From the NCBI GenBank assembly GCA_027065385.1, contig JAMOOP010000067.1, forward strand, positions 1-64,000: 64,000 nucleotides of DNA. Reading direction: 5' to 3'. The notes below the pieces were generated by a model. It saw nothing but the letters and a program-made list of their open reading frames with translations. It was not told the origin of the DNA and did no database searches. Origin of the DNA: Campylobacteraceae bacterium. GTDB lineage: Bacteria > Campylobacterota > Campylobacteria > Campylobacterales > Sulfurovaceae. The position numbers and the translations under genes are program-made. Positions within the stretch are counted from its first letter, which is position 1. Each line of letters begins with the position of its first letter. Positions 29,991 through 42,000 of this stretch are shown here, piece after piece.

Positions 29991-30633
29991 CTATAGTAAA
30001 ATGCCTATATGAAATATTAAAAACAGAAGGTATTTTATGGGTTACAACTACTACTGTAGTCTCTAACTGCTGACAAGCATTTTCCAATAAGTCCCAAATT
30101 ACATTAGATGAGTAATCATCTAAGTTTCCCGTTGGTTCATCTGCTAAAATTAAAAATGGATTTTTAGCTAAAGCTCTAGCTACGCCTACTCTTTGTTGCT
30201 CTCCACCAGAAAGTTCTAATGGATATTTATGCTCTTTTCCACTTAGTTTTACATGATGAAGAAGTCTTTTTGCTTGTGTCTTTTGAACCTCGCTAGAGTA
30301 TCCTGCTATCCAAAGAGGCAAAACTACATTTCTCTCTACATTCCACTCATTAATAAGCTTATAGTCTTGAAAAATAATTCCTAAATGGCTTCTTAACTCT
30401 TGAAGTTTAGACTTTTTTATACTACTCATATCTAATCCGCCCATTAGAAGAGTTCCCGATTGAGGTTTTATATTACCGTAGAAAGATTTTAAAAGAGTGG
30501 ATTTTCCACTACCACTAGGGCCTGTAATAAATACAAAATCACCCTTTTTTACATAAAACGAAGTATTTTTAATAATCTCTTCATCTCTTTCATAAGATAG
30601 AGTTAGATTTTGAGCTGATATAATATTAGACAT
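29959..30633 (-). CDS. ftsE: Cell division ATP-binding protein FtsE
   Basis: FITGPSGSGKSTLLKSFYG, ELSGGEQQRVGVARAL, ILADEPTGNLD. Confidence 0.93.
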   Translation of the reverse strand: MSNIISAQNLTLSYERDEEIIKNTSFYVKKGDFVFITGPSGSGKSTLLKSFYGNIKPQSGTLLMGGLDMSSIKKSKLQELRSHLGIIFQDYKLINEWNVERNVVLPLWIAGYSSEVQKTQAKRLLHHVKLSGKEHKYPLELSGGEQQRVGVARALAKNPFLILADEPTGNLDDYSSNVIWDLLENACQQLETTVVVVTHKIPSVFNISYRHFTIDEHGEIYEVH

Positions 30634-31804
30634 TTAGATACTCCTCAATTTTTAAATGAGTCTTATAGTTAGTTAGAGTCTTTACAGGATTTTGACCAAA
30701 ATAGTAGCTTTTTTTATTATCTATTATAATATATTTATGTTCAGATCTATTAAAACTTCCAAATGCTAACTTTAACAGAATAGTACTCTTATCTACTCTA
30801 TAAAATCTCTCAAAATGTATAAAAAAACTATCAAAAACCATAGGCTTTTTAGATATTTTATCTAATAGAGTATCTTTATATTTTATACTATTAAAAGTAA
30901 AATCAAAATCGAAGACTCTCTCTTTAGACTCCTCTAAAGAGGTAACAAAAACATCATAAATATCTTTATCCTGCCTTAGCCATCTAGCCTCATACTTACT
31001 TGTAATATCTAAAGACTCATTTTTTCTAACCTCTAAAGATGTTTTTAAAACATTTTCACCTAAAAAGGTCTCTAATGAATACCAAAAATATTTATAGCTA
31101 TCTGTTCTAAGTTCTAATCTTCCACCCTGCTCTAAAACTCTTATAGACTCATTTAAAAAAGAGGGTGATATAACTCTTCTTTGTGGCTTTTTATCCCAAG
31201 GAACTGGAAAATGAACAAAAATTTTATGGATACTATTTGATGGTATTATCTCTAAAAGAAGTCTTGCATCGTAGTTTATAACCCAAATATTTTTTAAACT
31301 CTTTAACTCTATTTGTCTTAGAACCTGTTGTGCTGATGGAGTGTGTATCTCTATACCTATAAAAAGCTCATTTGGATTTTTTTCTGCTTGATATAATAAG
31401 TGTTTTCCTGAACCAAATCCAACCTCTATTGAGACTCTACTAAATGGAAATTTAATATCTGAAAAATCTTCTATTCTCTTCTCAAAACTATTTGCTAATT
31501 TTGTTTTAGTTTGGTTTATTGCAATATTTGAATTTATTATCTCTAAATTTAATTTGCTAGATATATTATCTATTGCCTCTTTTACTAGATTTACATCTAA
31601 AGGTCTTGTAACTTTATCATATTTGAAAAGCCAATTTTTTTCACTCTTTTTTATATATAGTAAAAATTTACTACCCTTAACCTCTACACCTATAAGTTCA
31701 TCTTGACTTAATAAATCTTTAGATTTAAAAATTACTTTAGTATTAATATAACTCTTTTTCTCTATAATGGAAGTATCAAATGGTTTAACAGTAATATGTG
31801 GCAT
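30626..31804 (-). CDS. trmB: tRNA (guanine-N7-)-methyltransferase, long form
   Basis: VSIEVGFGSGKHLLYQAEKNPNELFIGIEIH, IFVHFPVPWDKKPQRRV. Confidence 0.92.
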   Translation of the reverse strand: MPHITVKPFDTSIIEKKSYINTKVIFKSKDLLSQDELIGVEVKGSKFLLYIKKSEKNWLFKYDKVTRPLDVNLVKEAIDNISSKLNLEIINSNIAINQTKTKLANSFEKRIEDFSDIKFPFSRVSIEVGFGSGKHLLYQAEKNPNELFIGIEIHTPSAQQVLRQIELKSLKNIWVINYDARLLLEIIPSNSIHKIFVHFPVPWDKKPQRRVISPSFLNESIRVLEQGGRLELRTDSYKYFWYSLETFLGENVLKTSLEVRKNESLDITSKYEARWLRQDKDIYDVFVTSLEESKERVFDFDFTFNSIKYKDTLLDKISKKPMVFDSFFIHFERFYRVDKSTILLKLAFGSFNRSEHKYIIIDNKKSYYFGQNPVKTLTNYKTHLKIEEYLNV

Positions 31805-31812
31805 ATAAAACC

Positions 31813-32496
31813 TTATCTTGCTGTTATAGTAAGAATATTACTAGGCAGGGAGTAGCTATCATCAAAACCTACGGCTGTAACTCTATATTGGTATTTATTT
31901 CCAGATTGAACATATTTATCTAAATACTCAACCATCATACGATTTTTTAAAGTACCAATCCATGTCCATTTACCACCATTAACACTTCTATCTATCTTAT
32001 ACATCTTAACTCTTATATCAGGGTGTGGTCTCCATATTAGCTTAATAATATTTGTAGCCTTTTGAGCCCCTTGAAAAAATGTTACTTTAGGAAGAGGAGG
32101 GAGAGTTTTTATCTCAATAATTTTTCCATGAGCTGACTCATATTCACCTCTAATTGTTGTAAAGGTGTAGGTGTAGTTACTATTTTGCATTAAACCAGTA
32201 TCAACAAAGTGTGAAGCAAAAGGGCTATTAATGGTGGCAATCTTTACAAGCTGTTTAGTTGTACTATTAGCATAAGCATTTGGTGCTGTTCTATAGATAT
32301 TAACACCATCTAATCCTCTTCTTGATAGAGGCTTCCACTCAAATGCAACAGAGGTATTTGAAGCAATAGCTTTTACATTATTTAATTTTGGTAACCTACC
32401 ATCTAGCTTATAACTAAGCATTGTATTAGGGTTACATCCTGTTAGTAACAGTGCTGAAATAGCTATCAATGATATTAGGGTTAATCTTCTCATCAA
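31813..32496 (-). CDS. Lipoprotein with fibronectin type III domains
   Basis: Lipobox SALLLTGCNP; two Fn3-like units (VAFEWKPLSRRGLDGVNIYR; IKLIWRPHPDIRVKMYKIDRS). Confidence 0.8.
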   Translation of the reverse strand: MMRRLTLISLIAISALLLTGCNPNTMLSYKLDGRLPKLNNVKAIASNTSVAFEWKPLSRRGLDGVNIYRTAPNAYANSTTKQLVKIATINSPFASHFVDTGLMQNSNYTYTFTTIRGEYESAHGKIIEIKTLPPLPKVTFFQGAQKATNIIKLIWRPHPDIRVKMYKIDRSVNGGKWTWIGTLKNRMMVEYLDKYVQSGNKYQYRVTAVGFDDSYSLPSNILTITAR

Positions 32497-33403
32497 TCTC
32501 TCCTTGATTAAATTTCCGATATATAAAATCTTCCATATCGGGAAAAAGTGGTGCTACAAACTCCATTTTCTCTTTTTTAGTTGGGTGAATTAGATAGAGT
32601 TTATAAGCGTGTAATAGAACTCTTTTGATTGTATCTTTTTTGCTCTTAAACCCATATAAAACATCTCCTAATATGTGCCGTCCTAAACTATTTAGATGTA
32701 CTCTAATCTGATGAGTCCGTCCTGTAAAGAGTTTTACAGCAATTAACTCCACATTTGCGTCACTTTTGGCTAATTTATAAAAAGCTGATTTTGCCTCTTT
32801 TCCACCCTCGATTATATCCATCTTCATACGATTTTTACGATTTCTAGCTATTGGTCTATCTACAACTCCACTCTGCTTTAATGGATAATCAATAAGAGCT
32901 AAATAGTATCTTCCCATACTTTTATCTTGTAGTTGAGAGCTTAGGTTTTGGTGAGCTTCATTAGTTTTAGCTATAACTAAAGCACCTGTTGTATCTTTAT
33001 CTATTCTGTGAACTATACCGTGTCTCTCTTCACCTGAAATAGTCGATAGAGATACACCCTTTTTGATTAACCAATCTACCACAGTAGCCTCTTTAACTGA
33101 AGGTGCTGGGTGAACTACTACGCCTGATGGTTTATTTATAACCATAATATCATTATCTTCATAGATTATATCAATATCAAAATCTACACTAATTTTCTCT
33201 TTTTTAGTAGCCTCTTTAAATGAATAGTTTACCTCATCACCAACTGAAAGTTTAAATCCTCTTTTAGTAACTATTTTACTATTAACAGCTACTAAACCCT
33301 CTTTAATAAGTCTCTCTACTTGATTTCTACTCTGATTAATCTCTTTAGTTAAGATTTTATCTAATCGTCCTATCTCTTTTGCTATAAAGCTTTTTTTACT
33401 CAT
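32432..33403 (-). CDS. rluD: RluA/RluD-family rRNA pseudouridine synthase
   Basis: S4-like N-terminus; HGIVHRIDKDTTGALVIAKT; FTGRTHQIRVHLNSLGRHILGD. Confidence 0.93.
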   Translation of the reverse strand: MSKKSFIAKEIGRLDKILTKEINQSRNQVERLIKEGLVAVNSKIVTKRGFKLSVGDEVNYSFKEATKKEKISVDFDIDIIYEDNDIMVINKPSGVVVHPAPSVKEATVVDWLIKKGVSLSTISGEERHGIVHRIDKDTTGALVIAKTNEAHQNLSSQLQDKSMGRYYLALIDYPLKQSGVVDRPIARNRKNRMKMDIIEGGKEAKSAFYKLAKSDANVELIAVKLFTGRTHQIRVHLNSLGRHILGDVLYGFKSKKDTIKRVLLHAYKLYLIHPTKKEKMEFVAPLFPDMEDFIYRKFNQGEIDEKINPNIIDSYFSTVTNRM

Positions 33404-34235
33404 TACTATTTTTTAGATTATAAAAGTAGTTAGTAGCCTCTACAAACCCATCAATAGAGCCACAATCAAATCTTTTTCCCTTAAATTTAAATGCCACTAC
33501 TCTATCATGTTTTGCTTGTTCCATTAGTGCATCAGTTATTTGTATCTCTCCACCTTTTCCCTCTTTAGTATTTTTTAAAATATCAAAAATATCAGGGGTT
33601 AAAATATATCTTCCAATAATTGCCATATTGGTTGGTGCATCTTTTGAGTCGGGTTTTTCTATCATATTATGAACTCGATATACATCATCTCTTCCATATA
33701 CTAAATCACCATCTATAATACCATACTTATGAGTCTCCTCTTTTGGTACTTCTTCAATGGCTACAACTGAACATTGGTATCTATTAAAAATCTCTATCAT
33801 CTGCTTTAAGACACCATCTTCTTCTCCATTATTACATAAATCATCAGCTAAAACAACAGCAAAAGGCTCATTTCCAATTAGTGTCTCACCTGTTAATATA
33901 GCATGACCTAAACCTTTCATCTCTATCTGTCTAGTGTATGAAAAGGTACATTTAGAAATAAGTGAACGAATTTCAGTTAAAAGAGACTCTTTAGAGCCAC
34001 CCTTTATCTGATTTTCCAACTCATAAGATATATCAAAATGGTCTTCAATAGCTCTTTTTCCTCTTCCTGTTACTATTGCCATAGTTGTTATTCCAGCCTC
34101 AACTGCCTCTTCAACACCATGTTGAATAAGAGGTTTAGTTAAAATTGGCAACATCTCTTTAGGCGTAGCTTTTGTAGCTGGTAAAAACCTTGTACCATAT
34201 CCTGCTGCAGGAAATAGACACTTTTTTATCTTCAT
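33396..34235 (-). CDS. galU: UTP-glucose-1-phosphate uridylyltransferase
   Basis: KCLFPAAGYGTRFLPATKATPKEMLPI...VEKPDSKDAPTNMAIIGRYIL. Confidence 0.96.
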   Translation of the reverse strand: MKIKKCLFPAAGYGTRFLPATKATPKEMLPILTKPLIQHGVEEAVEAGITTMAIVTGRGKRAIEDHFDISYELENQIKGGSKESLLTEIRSLISKCTFSYTRQIEMKGLGHAILTGETLIGNEPFAVVLADDLCNNGEEDGVLKQMIEIFNRYQCSVVAIEEVPKEETHKYGIIDGDLVYGRDDVYRVHNMIEKPDSKDAPTNMAIIGRYILTPDIFDILKNTKEGKGGEIQITDALMEQAKHDRVVAFKFKGKRFDCGSIDGFVEATNYFYNLKNSNE

Positions 34236-34769
34236 TTACAACTTCTTTAAAAACTTACTTAAAAGTACAATTCGAGTACCATTTACCCGACCTTCAATAG
34301 AGTCTGGTGAGGCTATATGAATATTTTTAACAGTAGTTCCCTGCTTTGCTGTAAACCCTGCACCTTTTACTACTAAATCTTTTATAATAGTAACACTATC
34401 GCCCTCATTTAAAATAGTACCATTACTGTCTCTTGTAAACTCAATATCTTCAGTTACTAAACCATTATTTGCCCACTCTAAAACATCTTCTTCAAGATAC
34501 ATCATATCTAGTAAATCTTGAGAACCAAGTTTAGTTAAAACTCTATAGGCTACAACTTGAACAGCAGGAACTTGACTCCACATACTATCATTTAAACAGT
34601 GCCAATGGTTAGGATTAGATGTTGGTTCATCAATAGATGATGCACAATTAACACAAATAACAATAGACTCATCTTTTGGCTCTACTCTATATTCACTTAA
34701 ACCACTCTCATCTCCACACAACTCACACTTAGAGCCACTTCTTTCCAATAGAGCCTTATCTATACTCAT
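34236..34769 (-). CDS. PhnA-family zinc-ribbon protein
   Basis: CELCGDESGLSEYRV; C-terminal GDSVTIIKDLVVKGAGFTAKQGTTVKNIHIA. Confidence 0.88.
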   Translation of the reverse strand: MSIDKALLERSGSKCELCGDESGLSEYRVEPKDESIVICVNCASSIDEPTSNPNHWHCLNDSMWSQVPAVQVVAYRVLTKLGSQDLLDMMYLEEDVLEWANNGLVTEDIEFTRDSNGTILNEGDSVTIIKDLVVKGAGFTAKQGTTVKNIHIASPDSIEGRVNGTRIVLLSKFLKKL

Positions 34770-34842
34770 AACTATCCTTTAATAAAAATTCTAAGCGTAT
34801 TTTACTATCTTTGGCTTATGATTTTATAGAATTTACAAAAAA

Positions 34843-36010
34843 TTAATTCCCCTCTTCCACATTATCACTGTCTCCAATATACACCTTTTCATTCACAAAC
34901 TCACCCAAAAATCTATTATTTCTAATAGTCGAGCCACTATTACCCTCCCAGTTATGGTTAATAGCTACTCCCCACTGTGTAAAATCACCTCTACTATTGA
35001 CTATATTATTTTCGATTATCGAGTCAGTTATATGTTGTTCGAGATAAATCCCTGAATCCCATGCTGTATTCCAATCTTCATATAGGGTCTCTCGCTCTCC
35101 TCCTGCTACCATATTGGCATCTATAATATTATTGTTGGCTATATGCAATCTATCAGAGTAGTAGAGATAGATACCACTAAAATCACTGTTTTCAATATAG
35201 TTTCCAGAGATATTGGAATCTGCTAGATTATTAATCTCTATACCATGCAGTCGTGAGTCTGTGATATTGTTATCTTTTATATAAATATTTGTACTTCTGT
35301 GAGAGAGTGGTGTTCGTAAGTTTCCATCTTCGTCATTATGGTCAACCTGTCTTGCTACTTTTATACCTGCTGATTTAGGATTTTTTATAGTGTTATTCTT
35401 GATAGTCACATTATACGATGGCAGTGACAAAAAGATACCTTGTGAGACAGAGTTATTCATAATATTATCAAAACAGCTAACATTTCTATCTAAATAGAGT
35501 GCAATAAGTCCACTATGCAAAATATTACCACTAACCACACCATCTTTTTGCAGACTAAAAGAGAGAACATCATTTCCATTATTATTGGTAAAAATCTCAT
35601 TGTTTATTACCTGATTATGGTGGTCGAGATTGCCATTTTCTATCATCTCTAGTGGGTCACTATCCCCTCCTGCGAAATAGACAGTAAACATATTGTTTGA
35701 GCCATAGAGTATAGAGTCTCTTAGTGTAATATGATGATGTTTTGCTGTTACAAATGTTGTATTGTTGCAGTTTGGATTCTGTTTGAGTGTAATATTTGAT
35801 ACAGTTACATAGTTAGCACCTACATAAAATAGGTCTATACAATCTTTGGAGGTATCAGCTTGGATAATCGTACCCTCTTTTGACTCTCCCCTAAAGGTCA
35901 TGCCATCGGTTTTGAGGTCTAGCTCTTTTGATACGGTGTATGTTCCATTTTTAACAACTATATTACTCTCTCCTGAACTAAGTGCTGATATAATCTCCTC
36001 TACGCTATTG
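34843..36010 (-). other. Segment encoding the C-terminal right-handed parallel beta-helix (PbH1-type) domain
   Basis: Repeated N-N-x-I/F rungs: IYIKDNNITDSRLHGIEINNLADSNISGNYIENSDFSGIYLYYSDRLHIANNNIID. Confidence 0.75.
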
Positions 36011-39000
36011 ATAGTATCAGTACATAGACTTTCCATATTATCAGAGATATTACTACTACCTTGATAGATATTCCACCCTGTCTCACAGAAGCTTTTATAT
36101 CCATCTGCTTTGGTTGTATATTGGGTAGCATCATCTATAGTCAATCTCTTGTCTGCTATCCCCTCTATATTGGATAGACCATAAATATCTATTAGCTCCG
36201 AGTTGTTTTGAATACTAAGTGAACCTGTAATCTTTTTGAGACGAATGATACCATCAAGTTTGGTTATACTACTATCTTCTATAGCAAAATCTCCATCAAC
36301 TTCAAGCAGTGCCTCAAAATCATTTATATCCTTATCACTAACCAAACTACAAGCAATATCTCCACTATATTTACCTAACTCTTCATCATAATTACTATAA
36401 AAAGTCAAAGAGTCAATAGAGCATCTTCTTCCTAATATATCTCTTAGTCTGTTATGGGTTGTTGCTTGATAAATAGTTCCATCACAAACTAGAGAGATAT
36501 TATCATCTATATTTCCACCTACTCCGTAAATATCCCATCTAGCAGAACAGAAGTCACTACTATCTGTTGCTTTTGTGGTGTAACTATGAGTTGTATCAAT
36601 ATATATTTTGTCTCCATCTACTGCAAAGATATTCGAGATACCACTAATATCAGCTAGTGAACTGTTGTGATAGATTTTTAATCTACCTCGTATATTAATG
36701 AGACTGGAGAGAGCATCCAAGTTAGTTATGCTATTACCTGATATATCAAAATCTCCCAATACTTTAGTCAAACTACTCAATCCATCTATATTTTCAATAT
36801 TGCTATTTTGTAGATATAAATATCCCTCAACCTCTACAAGATTAGAAAGACCATCTATATTTGTAAAATCATTATTGTTAAGTGAAAAACTCCCTTTGAC
36901 CTTTTTTATTCGACTAAATAGACTCAACTCATCACTACTCATCCCACTATATGAGCAGTCTAAACTACCATCAAAGACACCTGTAGTTGCATCAAATTTT
37001 TCATCAAATTGTGAGTAAGAGACTGAACACTTCTCTTCCATTAGATTTTTGAATTTTTGGTCATCAGATATATCCTCTCCTGCTCCACACACTAGAGACA
37101 TGTTATCATCTATATCTCCATTGTAAGTTCTTAGATTCCAAGTAGTGCTACAAAATTTTAAATTTTCATTGGCTTTTGTAGTATATTGGTCTAAATCAAT
37201 ATAGAGTGTTTGTCCCTCTGTTCCATTAATATTACTTAATCCTGCTATATTCGTTAGAGTGCTATTTATATAGATATTTATAGACCCATTTACTATTGAT
37301 AGATTTGTTAATCCATTAAGATTTTGTAGTTTATTTCTTGAAAAATCTATACTTCCTGATGAGGTTAAAGAGCTTAATCCATCTATATTTTCTAATTTAT
37401 TAGAATAAAAATAGAGATTCCTCGCTGTTTTTAAACTACTTAATCCATTCAGATTAGTCAGTAAATTATTATTAAGATGAAAACTACTTCCTATTGATTC
37501 AAGAGAATTTAACCCATCTACATTTTCTAATTTATTATTTTGAAGATAAAAAGTATTTGTTACCTTTTTTAGATTGATTAATCCATCTACATTAGTTAAT
37601 TGATTTTGATACAAATAAAAATAACCTTTAACCTCTTTAAGTGCTTTAAAATTTAATAAATTCTCACTTGTTAATCCTCTATTGTAACAATTTAGATTAG
37701 TATTATAAACCCCCGTCTCTTCATCAAAATTGTTATAAAAACTAGATGATGGTACACCACATTTAGTACCCAAAATATCCCTAAACTTATCAACATCAGT
37801 AGGAGTATAGGCTGTATCACTTACACATATTTGTGTCATATCATCAGCTATATTTCCATCTTTGTCTCTTAAATCCCATGTTTGACTACAAAAATTTGAA
37901 TCTTTATCTGCTTTGGTAGTATATTGATTAGCATCTATATATAGATATTTTCCTTTTTTAGCTTTTAGATTTTTGATACCTGATATATCTGTTAATGTAG
38001 GGTTCTTTTGAATATAGAGATAATATCTTGAAATTGTTGTAAGATTACTCAATCCATTTAAATTTGTAAGCTGATTATCTTGTAGATTCAAGCTATATCC
38101 TACAGTTGTAAGACTACTTAGTCCATCTACATTAGTTAATTTATTGATTTGTAGTTCAAGATTACCTTTAATAGTCGTTATATTACGAAGTCCATCAATA
38201 TTTGTAAGTTGATTATGATATAGAGATAGTGAATTATTGATTTGAACCAAAGAGCTTAATCCATCTACATTTTCAAGCTGATTATAGTAGAGATAGAGTC
38301 CACCAACAGTGGTTAATTTACTTAAACCATTAACATTGGTTAGTTTATTATTTTGCAAATATAGACTTGAACCAACAAACTCTAAATTACTAAGTCCATC
38401 TATATTTTCCAATTGATTTTGATAAAGATAAAAATATTTTGTCACTTTTTTAAGATTACTCAATCCATCCACATTAGTTAATTGATTATGATAAAGGTCA
38501 AGGTATCCTCGTACCTCTTTAAGCCCTTTAAAATTGAGCAAATCCTCACTTGTTAGAGCTTTTTCTCGACAAGATATATCTGTATTATATACCCCTGTCT
38601 CTGCATCATAATGGTCATAAAAAGTAGAAGATGAGATACCACACTTATCACCCAATACATTACGCAGTTTATCAGCATCAGAGAGTTCCACTCCCTCCAT
38701 ATCACAAACCTGTGTCATATCATCAGGAATATTTCCATCTTTGTCTCTTAAATCCCAAGTAACCGAACAAAAATCAGAATCTTTTGGTGCTTTTGTTGTG
38801 TATTGGTCTTTATCTATAAAAATAAGTTTACCATTTGTTCCTACTATATTTTGAATACCTGATATATTTTTTAGATTTTCATTATTGTAGATTTTTAAAT
38901 ATCTAAGAGATGTCAAGTTGCTTAATCCATTTAGATTTATTAGTTTATTGTTATAGAGTCTTAAATCATACTTTATAGTTGTTAAGTTGCTAAGACCATT

Positions 39001-42000
39001 AACATTAGTTAAATTGTTATCATAAAGGTCTAAATATCCATTTACTGTTTTAAGATTTGCCAAACCATCAATATTAAGCAGTTGATTTTTATATAAAGAG
39101 AGCGTTCCAACAGATGTCAATGAATTTAAACCATCAATATTTGTTAACTTATTGTATGAGAGATTTAAAGTACCATCTACTGTTGTTAAATTGGACAGAC
39201 CATCAATATTTACAAGTATATTATTAGATAATCCTAAAACCCATCCAATACTTTTTAGATTATATAACCCATCAAGATTTATTAATAGATTATGATGTAA
39301 AGTAAAAGTTGAAGTGACATTACTTAATTTAGATAATCCATTAGTACTATTAATTTCATTATATTCAAGATAAAAATTTCTACCTACTTTTTCTAAATTA
39401 CTTAGTCCATCAAGATTTACAATTTTGTTATATCTTAAATTCAAATCTCCTGTAATCTCTTTTAATACAATAAAACTTTTTAATTTTTCACTATCAAAGT
39501 TACCTTTACTCCAATAAGCATACCCTGAACAATCTATATTACCATTATAAATCCCTGTATCTTCATCAAATCGATTATAAAAAACAGAAGATAATATATT
39601 ACACTTTTCACCCAAAGTATCCCTAAAGTTATCCACATCACTAAGCTTATAATCTTCTCCCATATCACAAATCTGATTCATGTCATCAGCTATATTGGTT
39701 GTAGCATCTCTTAAATCCCATTTAACACTACAAAATTTAGAATCTTTTGGGGCTTTTGTTGTGTATTGATTCCCTCCGTCTATATATAAAAGTTTACCAT
39801 CTATTCCCTCTAAGTTTTGAATTTCTGATATGTCTGTTAAGTTTTCATTATTATAAATTTTTAAATACCTAAGAGAGGTTAGATTACTTAATCCATTGAG
39901 ATTTATTAGTTTATTGTTATAGAGTCTTAAATCATACTTTACAGTTGTTAAGTTGCTAAGACCATTAACATTAGTTAAATTGTTATCATAAAGGTCTAAA
40001 TATCCATTTATTGTTTTAAGATTTGCCAAACCATCAATATTAAGCAGTTGATTTTTATATAAAGAGAGCGTTCCAACAGATGTCAATGAATTTAAACCAT
40101 CAATATTTGTTAACTTATTGTATGAGAGATTTAAAGTACCATCTACTGTTGTTAAATTAGATAACCCATCAATATTTACAAGTTTATTACTAGATAACCC
40201 AAAACCCCCACCAATACTTTTTAAATTATGTAACCCATCAAGATTTATTAATAGATTATGATGTAAAGTAAAAGTTGAAGTGACATTACTTAATTTAGAT
40301 AATCCATTACTACTATTAATTTCATTATATTCAAGATAAAAATTTCTACCTACTTTTTCTAAATTACTTAGTCCATCAAGATTTACAATTTTGTTATATC
40401 TTAAATTCAAATCTCCTGTAATCTCCTTTAATACAATAAAACTTTTTAATTTTTCACTATCAAAGTTACCTTTACTCCAATAAGCATACCCTGAACAATC
40501 TATATTACCACTATATATCCCTGTCTCTTCATTAAAAGCATTATAAAAAGTATTAGATGATATATTACACTTTTCACCCAAAGTATCCCTAAACTTATCC
40601 ACATCACTAAGCTTATAATCTTCATCTACATCACAAATCTGACTCATATCATCAGCTATATTAGTAGTAGCATCTCTTAAATCCCATTTAACACTACAAA
40701 ATTTAGAATCTTTTGGTGCTTTTGTGGTGTACTGATTCCCTCCATCTATATATATAGCTTTCCCATCTGTCCCCTCTACATTTTGAATACCTGATATATC
40801 TATTAGCCTCTCATTTTTAGTAATATTAATATAACTTCCTACATGCGTCAAATTATAAAGTCCATTTAGATGTGTCAACTTATTATTATGCAAATACAGA
40901 TAATTTCCTACACTTGTTAAAGAGCTTAATCCATTAATATTTGTTAAATTATTATTATATAGACTTAAATAACTACCAACTGTTTTTAAATTAATCAACC
41001 CATCCACATTTGTTAATTTATTACTTTGAAGATACAGATAACTGGTTACTTTTTTAAGATTACTTAAACCATTTAGATTAGTAAACTGATTAGAATCAAG
41101 TCTTAAATACCCTTTTACCTCCTTTAAAGCCTTAAAATTCTCCAAGTCACTATCAGTTAATCCCTTATTATAACAAAAGATATTTGTACTATAAACCCCT
41201 GTATCTTTATCAAAATATCTATCGAAATTACTCTCACTAACCCCACACTTATTTTTTAGAACACTTTTTAGATACTCCGAACGGTCTATATCGGTAATCC
41301 CCTCTATACTAATACCACTACTCTCACCTCTATCATTAAATGCTTTTAGTGTAATAGCATACGAGGTCTCTTCTGCTAGATTTAGTATCTCATAGCTTGT
41401 AGCATTTATATCTAAAACAGCTTGTTTGACACCATCTATATAGAGATTAAACCCTCTCTCATTATCAGAGTTATCACTCCAACCTATGGTTAGACGGTTA
41501 TGTCCTATATCTAGTAGTTTTAAACCACTTGGTTTAGCAGGTTTTGTTTTGTCATAGGTAAGTGTGATAGAGAGAGTCACACTATCACTCTCTCCTGCTT
41601 GATTAGTGGCACTCAATGCTAGAGTATAATATTTTCTAGTTGCTTCATCAAATTGTGCAGTTGATGATACTTTTATAATACCATCACTACCTATCTCGAA
41701 GTTTTCAGCCCCATCACCTGTTAGATTGAAACTAACAATCTCACTATCCCCTTTGGTTGCAAATCCAACTGTTCCTATAACTCTACCTGCTGTTGCATTC
41801 TCTTCTATGTACCCTTTGAACTCATAGAGTATAGGCTTTATCTCTGCAATATTTTTAATAGTAATATTGACATCTACTGCTTCACTCTGTGCTTTGTCAT
41901 TGGTTGCTATAGCTTTTAATAGATATTTTTTAGTCGCCTCATAATCAATTACTTTTGTTGTTGTGATATTCCCCTCTATATCTACTCCAAAACTTTCAGC

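Noticed and set aside
36015-41290. Possible CRISPR-like array from many short similar units (e.g. ...ttaatccatctatatttg...)
   Set aside because: The ~66-bp periodicity is codon-level LRR repetition (22 aa) in an intact frame, with no identical repeats/unique spacers and no cas genes.
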